This document shows, piece after piece, positions 1 through 8,713 of a DNA stretch of 64,000 bases. The notes below the pieces were generated by a model. It was given only the letters and a program-made list of their open reading frames with translations. It had not been told where the DNA came from and did no database searches. The position numbers and the translations under genes are program-made. The stretch spans positions 1,773,501-1,837,500 of the forward strand of contig OX453277.1 in NCBI GenBank assembly GCA_949710005.1, read 5' to 3'. Each line of letters opens with the position of its first letter. Position 1 is the first letter of the stretch. The DNA is from Ricordea florida. Taxonomy: Eukaryota > Cnidaria > Anthozoa > Corallimorpharia > Ricordeidae.

Positions 1-1
1 G

Positions 2-1903
2 AAAAACATTTCCAAAGAAGAATATGAAGAATATTTGATTGAATTTAAAAAGAGGGGTTGTGTTACAATGTTAGATTGGTTGAAAGAGTATAATTTAAAC
101 GATGTTATACCTTTTTTAGAAGCTTTAGAAAAAACAAGGCGTTTATATTATCCAGACGAAATTGATATATTAAAAGATGCTGTTTCCATCCCAGGTGTAT
201 CAATGAGGGCTGTTCTAAATAAATATCAAAAAATGAAGAAGAAAGGTGATCCTGAATTGTACGCCCCAGGACAATACTGTATTCATAGTTGTTGTAATAA
301 CAAGATTTGCAAAAAATGCTACAAAATAAAGAAAGATTGTAAAATATGCGACAAAAACAAGATTTATAAACTATTGAAAACGGGTATGGTTGGAGGACCT
401 AGTATTGTATTTATGAGATATGCGGAGGCAGAAAAAACAATGATTCGCTCTCATAAATATAAAAACCCGAAAAAATGTGTGCGAATTAAGGGGTTTGATG
501 CAAATGGTTTATATCTATACTGTGCGGGACAAGAAATGCCATGCGGAAAAGAAGAATGCATTGAGGTTGAAAATCCATCAGATCCTAAATTTATTAATAA
601 GATTTGCAAAGAGATTCTTGATGGTAATCTTTTCGGATTTTGTCAAGTTGATATAAATGCCCCTGATCACCTAAAAGAAAAGTTTGAAGAGTTTTCACCG
701 TTATTTATTGTAGATGTCGTTCCTGAATATTTAGTACCAGAGCATATGAAAGAATATCAAAAAGCTACAGGAAGAAAACATCTAAAAGACAATAAAAAAT
801 TGCTTGGTGTTACAAAGGCAAAAAAGATATTGTTATATACACCTATGATAAAATGGTATCTTAATCATGGTTTGGAGATTACACACATTCATAATATTTT
901 AAAGTATGAATCGGGAAGGCCCTTTGAATGGTTTCCAAAAGAGGTGGCAGACGCAAGAAGAGATGGAGATATTGAGGTTTTGTTGGAAAAACTAAGTAAA
1001 GCCTTTGAAGAAGATAAAATTACTGATGTAGTAAAAATTACTAATGAATTAAACCAATTTCCAGATATATGTAAAGATATTGAAGAAAATAAAGATATTA
1101 AAGTATTGATTGAAAAACTAAAACCAAAGTATAAAGGTTGTAAAGAATTAGCGGACACGAATAAACTTAAGGGAAATTCTTTTTATGGGAAAATGATAGA
1201 AGATAAAGAAAAACATAATATTACAAGGTATACAAAGGATGAGGAAGAGGTTGAAAAAGCCTTAAGATCTGCGTTCTTTGAAGATCTTAATGAAATAAAT
1301 GACACATATGAAATAGTAAAACGAAAAAGATTAATAAAAATAGACAGACCCTATCAATGTGGAATTGCGGTATATCAGCTAGCAAAATTAAGAATGTTGG
1401 AATTCTATTACGATTTTCTAGATAAATATGTAGATAGAAAGGATTTTGAGTTGATACAAATGGATACTGATTCTAAGTACATGGCAATTTCAGATGAAAA
1501 TTTGGATGATATTATAAAACCTGAAATGAGAAAAGAATACTTTAATGGAGGGAAAGAAAAATTCCTATCAACTTCTAAATATCATGACAAGACTCCGGGT
1601 TTGTTCAAAAAAGAGTTTGATGGTATACGAATGATTGCAATTTCTTCAAAATGTTATTACGCGGAGGATGAGAACGGAAAAGCAAAGTATAGTGCTAAAG
1701 GCACAATTCATGGACAAAACGAAATAAACTGGAATGGTTACTGGGCGGCTTTAAAAGGGGCAAATGATATGGCACAAAATACAGGATTTAGAGTTAATGA
1801 TAATCAAATTGTGACATATACACAAAATAAAAAAGCATTTAATGCATATTATGATAAAAGATGGGTTTATGAGGATGGAATTCACACAAAACCATTATAT
1901 TAG
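2..1903 (+). CDS. polB: Protein-primed family B DNA polymerase, 3' part
   Basis: C-terminal part of a type-B2 (protein-primed) replicative DNA polymerase. The frame is open to the window edge, so the true start lies to the left; the exonuclease I and II motifs are not in view. Counting from base 35, the exonuclease III-like YNLNDV lies near residue 20, a cysteine cluster (residues about 83-108) precedes VGGPSIVFMRYAEAEKT, polymerase motif A reads FDANGLYLY (about 153), motif B KLKGNSFYGK (about 378) and motif C DTDSKY (about 477). All catalytic aspartates expected of the family are present, so this domain looks functional. The gene ends at a TAG one base before the end of the convergent integrase gene. 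Polinton polymerases usually exceed 1,000 residues, so roughly the N-terminal 40 percent is missing from the window. Confidence 0.92.
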   Translation, partial: KNISKEEYEEYLIEFKKRGCVTMLDWLKEYNLNDVIPFLEALEKTRRLYYPDEIDILKDAVSIPGVSMRAVLNKYQKMKKKGDPELYAPGQYCIHSCCNNKICKKCYKIKKDCKICDKNKIYKLLKTGMVGGPSIVFMRYAEAEKTMIRSHKYKNPKKCVRIKGFDANGLYLYCAGQEMPCGKEECIEVENPSDPKFINKICKEILDGNLFGFCQVDINAPDHLKEKFEEFSPLFIVDVVPEYLVPEHMKEYQKATGRKHLKDNKKLLGVTKAKKILLYTPMIKWYLNHGLEITHIHNILKYESGRPFEWFPKEVADARRDGDIEVLLEKLSKAFEEDKITDVVKITNELNQFPDICKDIEENKDIKVLIEKLKPKYKGCKELADTNKLKGNSFYGKMIEDKEKHNITRYTKDEEEVEKALRSAFFEDLNEINDTYEIVKRKRLIKIDRPYQCGIAVYQLAKLRMLEFYYDFLDKYVDRKDFELIQMDTDSKYMAISDENLDDIIKPEMRKEYFNGGKEKFLSTSKYHDKTPGLFKKEFDGIRMIAISSKCYYAEDENGKAKYSAKGTIHGQNEINWNGYWAALKGANDMAQNTGFRVNDNQIVTYTQNKKAFNAYYDKRWVYEDGIHTKPLY

Positions 1904-1904
1904 A

Positions 1905-2888
1905 TCATTTTAAAACAGAATTAGGGGGTAACTCTGTATCATAAGGAATAACTTGTAATTCTTCACGCACAAAACCTCGTCTTGGGCCATCTTGTAAAAA
2001 GTATAAAACAGGTTGATTAGGAGAAATTCTACTTCCAGAAATATAATAAACTTTTATACTCCAAATAGGATCTGTGGCTCTTCTTCTTTCACCACCTTCA
2101 AGTTCACCCGGAGATAATAAATATCTAACCCTAACCTCAGTTGGTAGTCTAAACTCATCAAGCCCCACCACACGTTTATAATTTTTAGTTTCAATATCTA
2201 CATCTTTCATTTTTATAGCCTTATCGGGCTCTTTACCGGTTATTCTTGTTTTTGTATTATTCAAAGTTTTTAGAATAGCTGGTAATCTTTTCGCCCATAC
2301 TCTAGATCGCCCATCACTAATCATTTCTTGCGCATATTGATGACTAAATAATCTTTCCCCCAATATTCTATTTGCATTTTCTACAAATGCTTGAGCTCTA
2401 TGATTACCAGCTTCACTTCTTTGTATTCTTACATTATGGTAATTCATGAGTTTACCAACTTCACCCATAAATTCTTTTCCAGGATCAACCATTAATGTTT
2501 TAGGGTATTTCAATCTTCTAGAATATATTTTTGTAAAAGCTTCTGATATCTCTCGACTTTCTTTTCAAGTTAATGGCTCCGCATCTTTATATCTCGAGGT
2601 GATATCAACCACAACTAACGCATATTTATATGTTTTTCTTCCAACTCTATCATGCGGTAAAAATAATAAATCTGCTTGGTGAATCTGATTTGGTTTATTC
2701 ACAGTCCAGTGTGGTCTAGGTATATACTTTGGAGCTGGAAGATAGATTTGCCATATTGCCTGTTTCTGCAACCATTGTTTTGCCTCATTTTCACTTACTT
2801 TCGCTTTCTCAGCTAATTTAGGAATCGCGGAATATCCTTTCCAATACCCTTCAGCCGAATAATATATTTTTGTAAAGGTAGAACTCAT
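1905..2888 (-). pseudogene. Polinton-type integrase, interrupted by one in-frame TGA
   Basis: Retroviral-like (rve) DDE integrase that would insert the element. The N-terminal 107 codons and the C-terminal part are in the same frame, separated by a TGA at 2567-2565 inside the catalytic core; no frameshift is needed. The first catalytic Asp is in HQADLLFL, the second in MVDPGKEF and the Glu in AFVENANR, with about 34 residues between the last two, so the triad is intact across the stop. The C-terminal part (EVRVRYLLSPGE to REELQVIP) matches the SH3-like tail of Polinton integrases. The gene runs convergently to the polymerase and divergently from the capsid gene, with only 34 bases between the two starts. 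The stop implies either inactivation, a sequencing error, or readthrough; the sequence alone does not decide. Identity as integrase is firm. Confidence 0.88.
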
Positions 2889-2895
2889 TTAAAGG
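2888..2895 (+). promoter_or_regulatory. Promoter-like motif TTTAAAGG for capsid gene
   Basis: Starts 35 nt upstream of the capsid ATG and touches the first base of the divergent integrase start codon. One of nine motif copies at nearly constant distance from start codons. Confidence 0.5.
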
Positions 2896-2922
2896 TTAGC
2901 CAAAGTATCTTATAAATCAAGT

Positions 2923-4170
2923 ATGACGTCTGAAAAAATTAATCCAAACAGAATTCCAAAAGAACCATTTGGTTTGAAAGCAGAATCAACATTAAATAGA
3001 ATTACTATAAATCCATCCACAGCCAGCCCCGGCGAAACATTATATATAAATATTCCAAAACTTTCTGAGAATTTAGTGATTGTACCTGGAAGTGTATCTC
3101 TTTTGTTTGATTTAGATGTTGAGGGTCATGCAAATAATACTGTTGTTAATAATTTGGCGGCTAATCTTGTAACCAGATTAAAAGTTCTTTTTGGAGGAGA
3201 AACACTGCAAGATACTCAAAGATATGATTTATTTCAAACATATCGTGATTTATTTTTAACCGAAGAAGAGCGAGAAGATAAATTAAAACAAGGTATTTCT
3301 TCCGAAAACATGAGAAAACTTAGAACAAATGCGGGCGATGCAAAAAAAACCCAAAAAGAAGCAAAGGAAGTAATTCTCGCTAATGTTCACGGTTCAAAGT
3401 ATAGAATACCAATAAATCACCCAATTTTAAACGATCATGGAGTTTTCTATCCAAAAGCATTGGAAAATCATCTAATATTTGAGATTACACTCGCCCCAAT
3501 TAGCAATATTCTTATTTATTCCGATACAACTAAAACACCATCATATTCAATCAAAAACTTGGAGTTAGAATATTCTTCAATTTCAAGCGAATACTTAGCC
3601 CGCGAGGCACAATCAACATATCAAGTTGGTAAAGGATTTTTTTATGAAAATGTTACTTTACACAAAACTTTTACAATTTCAATAGGTGGTGATGGAGTAA
3701 TAAATCAACATATTAATCTACCAAGAAGATCAATGTCAGGAATATTATTTTTGTTTAAATTACCATACGGTGGAGGGGCTCGGGATTCTGAAAATTTTTA
3801 TAATCCTGGTATATCTTCTGTTAATATTGATGTTGATGGTGTGCCAAATCGAATATACTCAAGGGGTATGATTCCATCAGATCTTTGGGAATCTGTGAAA
3901 AAACGATTCGGGAGAGAGGGTGGTTTACAAATTTCACTAAACGAAATGGATTTTTATGATAGTAAGTTTGCTCTTTGGGTTGATACTAGAACCCACCCCG
4001 ATAATAATATTCATGGGGGAGGATTAGCACTAAATAATACGCATGATGGTGTAAAAATAGAAATTAAAAGGAAACAAAGCGGTTCAGGAACAATAACTTG
4101 CTATATGTTTGTTGTGGCTGATGCAATGATGGAAATAATGAATTCAAGTTTGAGATCAATTAAGTACTAA
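2923..4170 (+). CDS. Major capsid protein, double jelly-roll (Polinton type)
   Basis: Putative hexon-like major capsid protein of 415 residues that would build the icosahedral shell. The sequence is strand-rich with no membrane segment and carries features shared by cnidarian Polinton capsid proteins: an N-terminal PSTASPGETLYINIPKL stretch, a DLFQTYRDLF helix followed by a charged segment (residues about 105-155), the NHPILNDHGVFYPKALE block and a C-terminal GSGTITCYMFVVADA strand. Its position directly before the packaging ATPase is the usual morphogenesis gene order. A decayed relative of the same protein occurs in the window at 38,145-39,170 on the other strand. The start ATG lies 35 nt after a TTTAAAGG motif. 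The call rests on recalled family resemblance; a structure prediction would be decisive. Confidence 0.8.
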   Translation: MTSEKINPNRIPKEPFGLKAESTLNRITINPSTASPGETLYINIPKLSENLVIVPGSVSLLFDLDVEGHANNTVVNNLAANLVTRLKVLFGGETLQDTQRYDLFQTYRDLFLTEEEREDKLKQGISSENMRKLRTNAGDAKKTQKEAKEVILANVHGSKYRIPINHPILNDHGVFYPKALENHLIFEITLAPISNILIYSDTTKTPSYSIKNLELEYSSISSEYLAREAQSTYQVGKGFFYENVTLHKTFTISIGGDGVINQHINLPRRSMSGILFLFKLPYGGGARDSENFYNPGISSVNIDVDGVPNRIYSRGMIPSDLWESVKKRFGREGGLQISLNEMDFYDSKFALWVDTRTHPDNNIHGGGLALNNTHDGVKIEIKRKQSGSGTITCYMFVVADAMMEIMNSSLRSIKY

Positions 4171-4196
4171 AAACATAATACTATGATACAAAAATC

Positions 4197-4823
4197 ATGG
4201 AAGATTTACGAGATAAAATACCATTCCATTGTATTATAACTGGGCCTACAAATTGTGGAAAAACAAAGTACCTAATTGAACAGCTCCGAGGTCCTTTCCG
4301 AAAAGTTTTTGAATACATTGTTTTAATTTGTCCAACTTATTCTAAAAATAAAACATATCATAATTTTGCTCGTGGGGACAAGAGATTCTTTGTATTATCC
4401 CCAGATGCAAGTAATGTAGATGAGATTAATGAATTGTTAAATGATTGTCAAACTTTATTCTCCGGACTCAATACACTAATAATTTTAGATGATTGCGCCG
4501 TTTCTAATGATCTGAAGAAAAGATCTAATAAATTTATAGATTTAGCATTCTCTGGAAGACATCATGGTTTATCAATGTGGGTTCTAACCCAGCAATTAAC
4601 TTCAATAGCAAAACCATTCAGGGAAAATGTGGCTTGTGTTGTTACTTTTCATAATCCTTCGCAGAAAGGAATGAAAATGTTTTTTGAAGATTATGGTGGT
4701 GATTTGGATTATGAAACTAGTAAAAAGTTTGTACAACTCCTGAAAACTGAAAAATATTCTAGGTTATGTTTGAGTTTGCGCTTTCCATTTAATTGCTATT
4801 TAGAGATTCCCGAGGTGATTTAA
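4197..4823 (+). CDS. A32/FtsK-HerA-type genome packaging ATPase
   Basis: ATPase of 208 residues expected to pump viral DNA into the capsid. Walker A is GPTNCGKT near residue 15 and Walker B is LIILDDC near residue 97; SGRHHGLSMWVLTQQ (about 125-140) matches the sensor region of A32-like packaging ATPases of Polintons, virophages and large DNA viruses. Length fits the compact Polinton form. It follows the capsid gene by 26 bases, and an ACTAAAA variant of the element's promoter motif overlaps the capsid stop codon 31 nt upstream of its ATG. The next gene's chosen start lies five bases after its stop. No break or missing motif is seen. Confidence 0.93.
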   Translation: MEDLRDKIPFHCIITGPTNCGKTKYLIEQLRGPFRKVFEYIVLICPTYSKNKTYHNFARGDKRFFVLSPDASNVDEINELLNDCQTLFSGLNTLIILDDCAVSNDLKKRSNKFIDLAFSGRHHGLSMWVLTQQLTSIAKPFRENVACVVTFHNPSQKGMKMFFEDYGGDLDYETSKKFVQLLKTEKYSRLCLSLRFPFNCYLEIPEVI

Positions 4824-4828
4824 CAAAG

Positions 4829-5353
4829 ATGGCAAATATTGAAGATTACATTGAAGAAAAGACAGATGATCAACCGCGGGGAAAAGATAATGAAATTGAA
4901 GTAAAACAAGAATCACTAGCCATTCTCGCAACCTTGGGAACAACAAAGGAATATTTAGGGGTTGATATGAGCCTGGGTGATGTAAAAAAATTATCAGTGA
5001 AAGATATTGAAAAATATTTTAATCGTTATCAGGCAGTAATGGGTAACAAAATTAGTGGTGGGGTCGTAGATTCATCCCTTCAATTAATTTCTAAAATTAT
5101 TTCTTACATGGTTCCTGTGGATGATATTGATGCACTTTGTAAGGATTTGAAGAATGATGATTTGGTTAATCGTGAATTAACAAACATTGTTGGTTTATTA
5201 GCATTAAAAGCAGGAAGACTGGCAGCACTTGCTAGCGGGTTATTTCAGGTTGCTAAACACGTTAAATTCAACAAAAATCAACAATTTTCAAGAGAAGAAC
5301 CAGTAAATTCTAACACAACTGATCAGGAAACTAAGCAATCTACTGTATATTAA
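4829..5353 (+). CDS. Conserved Polinton protein of unknown function
   Basis: A 174-residue protein that I cannot assign a function. I place the start at the second methionine (MANIEDYIEEKT) because the upstream ATG at 4793 would overlap the ATPase gene by 31 bases and its leader is unlike the rest. The N-terminus is acidic and polar; residues about 30-120 are probably helical, and a hydrophobic helix (IVGLLALKAGRLAALASGLF) near residue 140 could be membrane-associated or a buried helix. It sits in the morphogenesis cluster between the packaging ATPase and small membrane proteins, which suggests a virion or assembly role. A TTTAGAG variant of the promoter motif lies 30 nt upstream of the chosen ATG. 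Confidence 0.75.
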   Translation: MANIEDYIEEKTDDQPRGKDNEIEVKQESLAILATLGTTKEYLGVDMSLGDVKKLSVKDIEKYFNRYQAVMGNKISGGVVDSSLQLISKIISYMVPVDDIDALCKDLKNDDLVNRELTNIVGLLALKAGRLAALASGLFQVAKHVKFNKNQQFSREEPVNSNTTDQETKQSTVY

Positions 5354-5358
5354 ACAGA

Positions 5359-5365
5359 TCTAAAA
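5359..5365 (+). promoter_or_regulatory. Promoter-like motif TCTAAAA
   Basis: Starts 32 nt upstream of the ATG at 5391, in the short gap after the preceding gene. Confidence 0.45.
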
Positions 5366-5390
5366 ACTTATTTGCAGCATCTAAATAACA

Positions 5391-5819
5391 ATGTCTGAAC
5401 AAACTGAAGTAGAAGTTGAACAAATTACGGCTGATCCCACACCTGAAAATAAAAATACTAAAAAGAGGGAGAAAGATCCTAAAAAAGTAGCGGCTGGAAA
5501 AAAATTAGCAGAATATAATAAAAAAGCAAAAGAAGCATTAGCTAGGGAGATGAAACGAGATGCGGAGCAAAAAAATAAACAAGAAGAAGGGCAAAATGAA
5601 AATACATATAGTGAAGCGAAATCGTGGCTTCCAGAGTTATCTTTTACTACTGTTTTATCCGTTGTTGGATTAGGGTTTACAGCATTTGATCTTTTTATGA
5701 GATATCGGGAAAAAGCTAGAGATGGATACACTGAATATAAAAATAGGATACCAGATTTATCACAAGTTCCTCAAATACAACAACCATCAACAGATAGACC
5801 AAAAATTGGAATGATGTAA
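5391..5819 (+). CDS. Small single-pass membrane protein of the element
   Basis: A 142-residue protein with a highly charged, lysine-rich N-terminal two thirds (KKVAAGKKLAEYNKKAKEAL near residues 27-46) and one predicted membrane helix (TVLSVVGLGFTAFDLFM, about 86-102) followed by a short proline-rich tail. The GKKLAEYNKK segment recurs, to my recollection, in small proteins of other cnidarian Polintons. No enzymatic motif is visible. The architecture (basic cytoplasmic or internal domain, one membrane anchor) would suit a virion membrane or scaffold protein, but this is inference. A TCTAAAA motif starts 32 nt before the ATG. Confidence 0.78.
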   Translation: MSEQTEVEVEQITADPTPENKNTKKREKDPKKVAAGKKLAEYNKKAKEALAREMKRDAEQKNKQEEGQNENTYSEAKSWLPELSFTTVLSVVGLGFTAFDLFMRYREKARDGYTEYKNRIPDLSQVPQIQQPSTDRPKIGMM

Positions 5820-5839
5820 TTATAAATTATTTTTTACTA

Positions 5840-5847
5840 TCTAAAGG
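5840..5847 (+). promoter_or_regulatory. Promoter-like motif TCTAAAGG
   Basis: Starts 31 nt upstream of the ATG at 5871. The following TTTCTTA and GATG-AGTAAAAAA stretch is shared with the copy before 7467. Confidence 0.6.
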
Positions 5848-5870
5848 TTTCTTAATGATGTAGTAAAAAA

Positions 5871-6089
5871 ATGTCAAACGAAAACAAACTTGTGAAAACT
5901 GTAACTGATTCGGCGGTACTTATCGGATTAGGGGCTGGAGTTGGCTATGTAGCTAAAAAGATGATGAAAGAATCATTTTTGAATGACCCATCTTCAAGTA
6001 TTACAAATTATGCAAAATGGGTTGCTGTATTATCCGGAAGTATGTATCTAAAAACATATTTAGAGGAACAAAAGATTTTACCAAAATAA
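5871..6089 (+). CDS. Small membrane protein, 72 aa
   Basis: A 72-residue protein with two hydrophobic segments: one rich in small residues near residues 13-28 (SAVLIGLGAGVGYVAKK) and another around 45-60 (YAKWVAVLSGSMYLKTYLEE). It ends 10 bases before the next membrane protein gene. A full TCTAAAGG motif lies 31 nt upstream of its ATG, one of the best matches in the element, so it is probably transcribed from its own start. No known function; similar short proteins accompany capsid genes in Polinton-like elements. The ORF is short, but promoter spacing and tight packing support it. Confidence 0.75.
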   Translation: MSNENKLVKTVTDSAVLIGLGAGVGYVAKKMMKESFLNDPSSSITNYAKWVAVLSGSMYLKTYLEEQKILPK

Positions 6090-6099
6090 GGAATAAAAA

Positions 6100-6492
6100 A
6101 TGGCGACAATAGCAATGCTAATTGGGGGAGCTATATTGAATGCAACTGCCTTTGTTGGTGGAAACTATCTTGCAAAATCTCTATCTGGAGATAAAACTGA
6201 TACAGAAAAAATACGACACGATAAAGCAATGGAAAAATATCAAAAAGATTACACTGAATATCAAGAAAAAAGGCAGAAATTAATTGATTGGAAAATGCAA
6301 CAAAAAGATGAAAAATATCAAGCATCAAAAAATATTTCGACTACAAACCAAGCTTTTGAATTGTATGGGCAAATGCAAGAGCCAAAATTCTCTGATTATT
6401 ACAAACCAAGCTATGATCAAAAGATGGGTGAAATGGTATATGTTGGTGGAGGAATGTTAGGTTTAGGTTACGCGGTCAGTAAATTATTATAA
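6100..6492 (+). CDS. Membrane protein with coiled middle, 130 aa
   Basis: A 130-residue protein with a hydrophobic N-terminal helix (AMLIGGAILNATAFVGGNYL, about 5-24), a charged helical middle (residues about 30-85, EKYQKDYTEYQEKRQKL and following) and a C-terminal glycine-rich hydrophobic segment (GGGMLGLGYAVSKLL, about 115-130). The FSDYYKPSYDQKMGEM stretch before the last helix is a feature I recall from other cnidarian Polinton proteins. It starts 10 bases after the preceding gene and ends before the shared hairpin at 6503-6534. Function unknown; a virion membrane component is the likeliest guess. Confidence 0.78.
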   Translation: MATIAMLIGGAILNATAFVGGNYLAKSLSGDKTDTEKIRHDKAMEKYQKDYTEYQEKRQKLIDWKMQQKDEKYQASKNISTTNQAFELYGQMQEPKFSDYYKPSYDQKMGEMVYVGGGMLGLGYAVSKLL

Positions 6493-6502
6493 ATTTATTA
6501 TT

Positions 6503-6534
6503 TGTTATGTAACCAGTAATTTGGTTATATAACA
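6503..6534. terminator. Hairpin at convergent gene ends, copy 1
   Basis: Arms of 13 bases (TGTTATGTAACCA and TGGTTATATAACA, one G-U pair if transcribed) with a 6-base loop, lying 10 bases after a plus-strand gene and 21 bases before the end of the minus-strand SSB-like gene. The same arms recur at 11,713-11,744 in the other convergent junction of this kind. A bidirectional 3'-end or termination signal is the simplest reading. Confidence 0.6.
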
Positions 6535-6555
6535 CAAGTATATTTATTATTGGGT

Positions 6556-7368
6556 TTACATGAGACTCCCAACATCAGAATATTCTTCTTCTTCTTCATA
6601 TTCATCCATTTCTTCAGGCGCAGATTTACTATCTGAAATAGTTAGGCATCTAAATTTAGTTAATCTTTTCATTTCTTTGTTTGGTTCAATAACTGCTTCA
6701 TAAAGTTTTACTTGAAGCGCAATACAAGAACCAATAAATATTGATTCAATTTTTATTACACCTTCTTCAACGCGACAACCTTTATTTAATAATTTTAATG
6801 GATCAATTTCCTTATCATTTTTAGAGTTATAAAATTTGGTTAAAATTTGGTCTTGTTTTTTATCCCAAATTAATTTTGCATATAAAGTTGGACCTCTATC
6901 TGGAACTCTAGCCATTGAAGATTTTTCCAACTTCCAATATAGAGGATTTAAACCTCCTTTTTGTTTTTCAAGCTCATTTCTTTCCAACTCAAATTTGCCA
7001 ATTTTTTCTCTATTAATAAGCAAATGATCAATGCAATTGTCAACTATTTCATTGAATAAATCAATCCATTTTTCTTCTTCGGGTGTTGGACTGCTTCCAC
7101 TCCATAAACATAATGGAAACACATATCCTGAAATTACACCTGTTTGTTGATTTGTGTTTGTAGAAACACCAAAAGAATATAAATTACCGGTTGGAATAAC
7201 AAGTTCTCCTTCTGTTCCATCATCATTTTTTGTAAAAATTTTAATTCTTTTAAATTCAACCTTTGGTTTACTTCCAGGAATTTCACCAACAATTGGTTTA
7301 GAAAAAATCATGCTTACTTGGGGAATATAACTATTAACATCTATTAATTGTGTAGTTTCGTTCATCAT
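6556..7368 (-). CDS. Probable single-stranded DNA-binding protein (NCLDV-like)
   Basis: A 270-residue minus-strand protein lying between plus-strand membrane-protein genes. Residues about 215-235 read IKIESIFIG followed by ALQVKLYEA, a pattern I recall from a family of putative ssDNA-binding proteins in large DNA viruses. The C-terminus is strongly acidic (EEMDEYEEEEEYSDV), as in many replication SSBs, where the tail recruits partners. There is no membrane segment. A role coating displaced strands during protein-primed replication would fit, since this polymerase class replicates by strand displacement. A TTTAAAG motif on the minus strand lies 34 nt upstream of its ATG. The SSB assignment is an inference from motif and tail; the protein could also be another nucleic-acid-binding factor. 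Confidence 0.6.
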   Translation of the reverse strand: MMNETTQLIDVNSYIPQVSMIFSKPIVGEIPGSKPKVEFKRIKIFTKNDDGTEGELVIPTGNLYSFGVSTNTNQQTGVISGYVFPLCLWSGSSPTPEEEKWIDLFNEIVDNCIDHLLINREKIGKFELERNELEKQKGGLNPLYWKLEKSSMARVPDRGPTLYAKLIWDKKQDQILTKFYNSKNDKEIDPLKLLNKGCRVEEGVIKIESIFIGSCIALQVKLYEAVIEPNKEMKRLTKFRCLTISDSKSAPEEMDEYEEEEEYSDVGSLM

Positions 7369-7395
7369 TTTATTTTTATATATATTTTTTTTTAT

Positions 7396-7402
7396 CTTTA
7401 AA
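7396..7402 (-). promoter_or_regulatory. Promoter-like motif TTTAAAG, minus strand
   Basis: Lies 34 nt upstream of the minus-strand ATG of the SSB-like gene, so the spacing holds on both strands. Confidence 0.5.
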
Positions 7403-7434
7403 TCAAATTTTACTTTTTTTTCAACTCTAAGGGA

Positions 7435-7441
7435 TCTAAAG
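7435..7441 (+). promoter_or_regulatory. Promoter-like motif TCTAAAG
   Basis: Starts 32 nt upstream of the ATG at 7467. The downstream bases GATTTCTTACTGATGAGTAA closely resemble those before 5871. Confidence 0.6.
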
Positions 7442-7466
7442 ATTTCTTACTGATGAGTAAAAAATC

Positions 7467-8678
7467 ATGGCAGAATATATACCACTAGAAGATTTACCAA
7501 AAGATGATGATGATGATGATGTAGATGAAACATTTTACCAAAGCCCAAATACATCTACAACCCGCATAGAATATCCCGGTTATGATGAAGATGAAGGAAG
7601 AAGAGCAGAATGGGATATACAATCTGAAAGAAGGAATCTGGGCGGTGTTTTAAGAGAAAGAGATGAGAAATATGATAGAAGGCGAGAAGCAGGTCAAGAA
7701 CTCAAACGCTATTTACCAGACTTCAATCCTGATGATGCAACATTTAATGTAACATATGGAAAAGATGGAAGTATAATTGGAGAATATAGTAATAGGACTA
7801 ATTCTTCGTCACATATAATACTTGATAAAGATAAAAATCTTAAGCTTGAAGATTTACCAAAAGGAATGAGAAAAGAACTGGGTGCCGATTATGAAACAAT
7901 GTTAGATAAATATAATGATGCCATATCACAATTTAATGAAGAAAAAGAAAAACATAATGAATTACTTTCTGCAGTACAAGGAATAGATTCACTTTTAGCA
8001 ACAAGAACGGAGGAGATTAGTGGATATGTAGAAAGAGAAAAAGAACTGCGTCAATTCATTGAGAAACAACAGGTACAAAAAGCAGAGAATAAAAGCCTTT
8101 TTGATCAAATCGTTAAACAGAATATAGAATTAAAAATACAAGCAGAAAAACTTTTGGAAGAACTAAAATTATGTAAAGAAGAAATAGACAAATATAAGAA
8201 GGGCAAATCAAATTTAGCAAAGTTAGAACAAAGCAATGAACGATTAAAATCAGAGAATGATAAATTAAGAGAACAACTTAGAAATAAAATAATTTCAGAA
8301 GAAGAACAATTATCAGATATAGATAGACGAAAAGAAGAAATACTTAAAAATTTGCCATTACGAGAGCGGATAAAGTATATATTCAAAAAGTATGGTTTTA
8401 CAGTTTTTGCTGTTTTAAGTGCAGTAGGTGTCATCATTGGGGTTATAGTTTCTAATCTTTCTAAAGGTTTATCAACATTAGGAAGAGGTGTAGGGAATGG
8501 ATTAAAAACTCTTGGTAAAAAACTGGGTGAAATATTACCAGGAATGGTTGGTTCTATAGTGAGCTTTCTATTCAAAACAGCTGGGCAGGTTATTGGATTT
8601 TTAGGTGAAAATGCTTGGTTATTGATAATGGCGGTTGTTTTATATTTTGTGGAAAGTATAAAAAAGAAGAGAAAGTAG
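7467..8678 (+). CDS. Coiled-coil multi-pass membrane protein
   Basis: A 403-residue protein in three parts: an acidic disordered N-terminus (DDDDDDVDE near residue 13), a long coiled coil (about residues 140-295, heptad-like with many E, K and L) and a C-terminal hydrophobic block (about 305-400) with three to four membrane segments, starting with YGFTVFAVLSAVGVIIGVIV and ending in a basic KKKRK tail. I recall very similar C-terminal blocks in unannotated proteins across cnidarian genomes, consistent with being Polinton-encoded. Plausible roles are a membrane-remodelling or entry-related virion protein, but no such function is shown here. TCTAAAG lies 32 nt before its ATG. Confidence 0.82.
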   Translation: MAEYIPLEDLPKDDDDDDVDETFYQSPNTSTTRIEYPGYDEDEGRRAEWDIQSERRNLGGVLRERDEKYDRRREAGQELKRYLPDFNPDDATFNVTYGKDGSIIGEYSNRTNSSSHIILDKDKNLKLEDLPKGMRKELGADYETMLDKYNDAISQFNEEKEKHNELLSAVQGIDSLLATRTEEISGYVEREKELRQFIEKQQVQKAENKSLFDQIVKQNIELKIQAEKLLEELKLCKEEIDKYKKGKSNLAKLEQSNERLKSENDKLREQLRNKIISEEEQLSDIDRRKEEILKNLPLRERIKYIFKKYGFTVFAVLSAVGVIIGVIVSNLSKGLSTLGRGVGNGLKTLGKKLGEILPGMVGSIVSFLFKTAGQVIGFLGENAWLLIMAVVLYFVESIKKKRK

Positions 8679-8679
8679 A

Positions 8680-8686
8680 TCTAAAG
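8680..8686 (+). promoter_or_regulatory. Promoter-like motif TCTAAAG
   Basis: Starts 34 nt upstream of the ATG at 8714, directly after the stop codon of the coiled-coil gene; GAGTAGTAAAA follows as at other copies. Confidence 0.6.
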
Positions 8687-8713
8687 ATATCATGTTGAGT
8701 AGTAAAATACAAT

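Noticed and set aside
4793-4828. Upstream ATG at 4793 as the start of the unknown gene after the ATPase
   Set aside because: It overlaps the ATPase coding end, and the ATG at 4829 has a motif variant at the expected distance.
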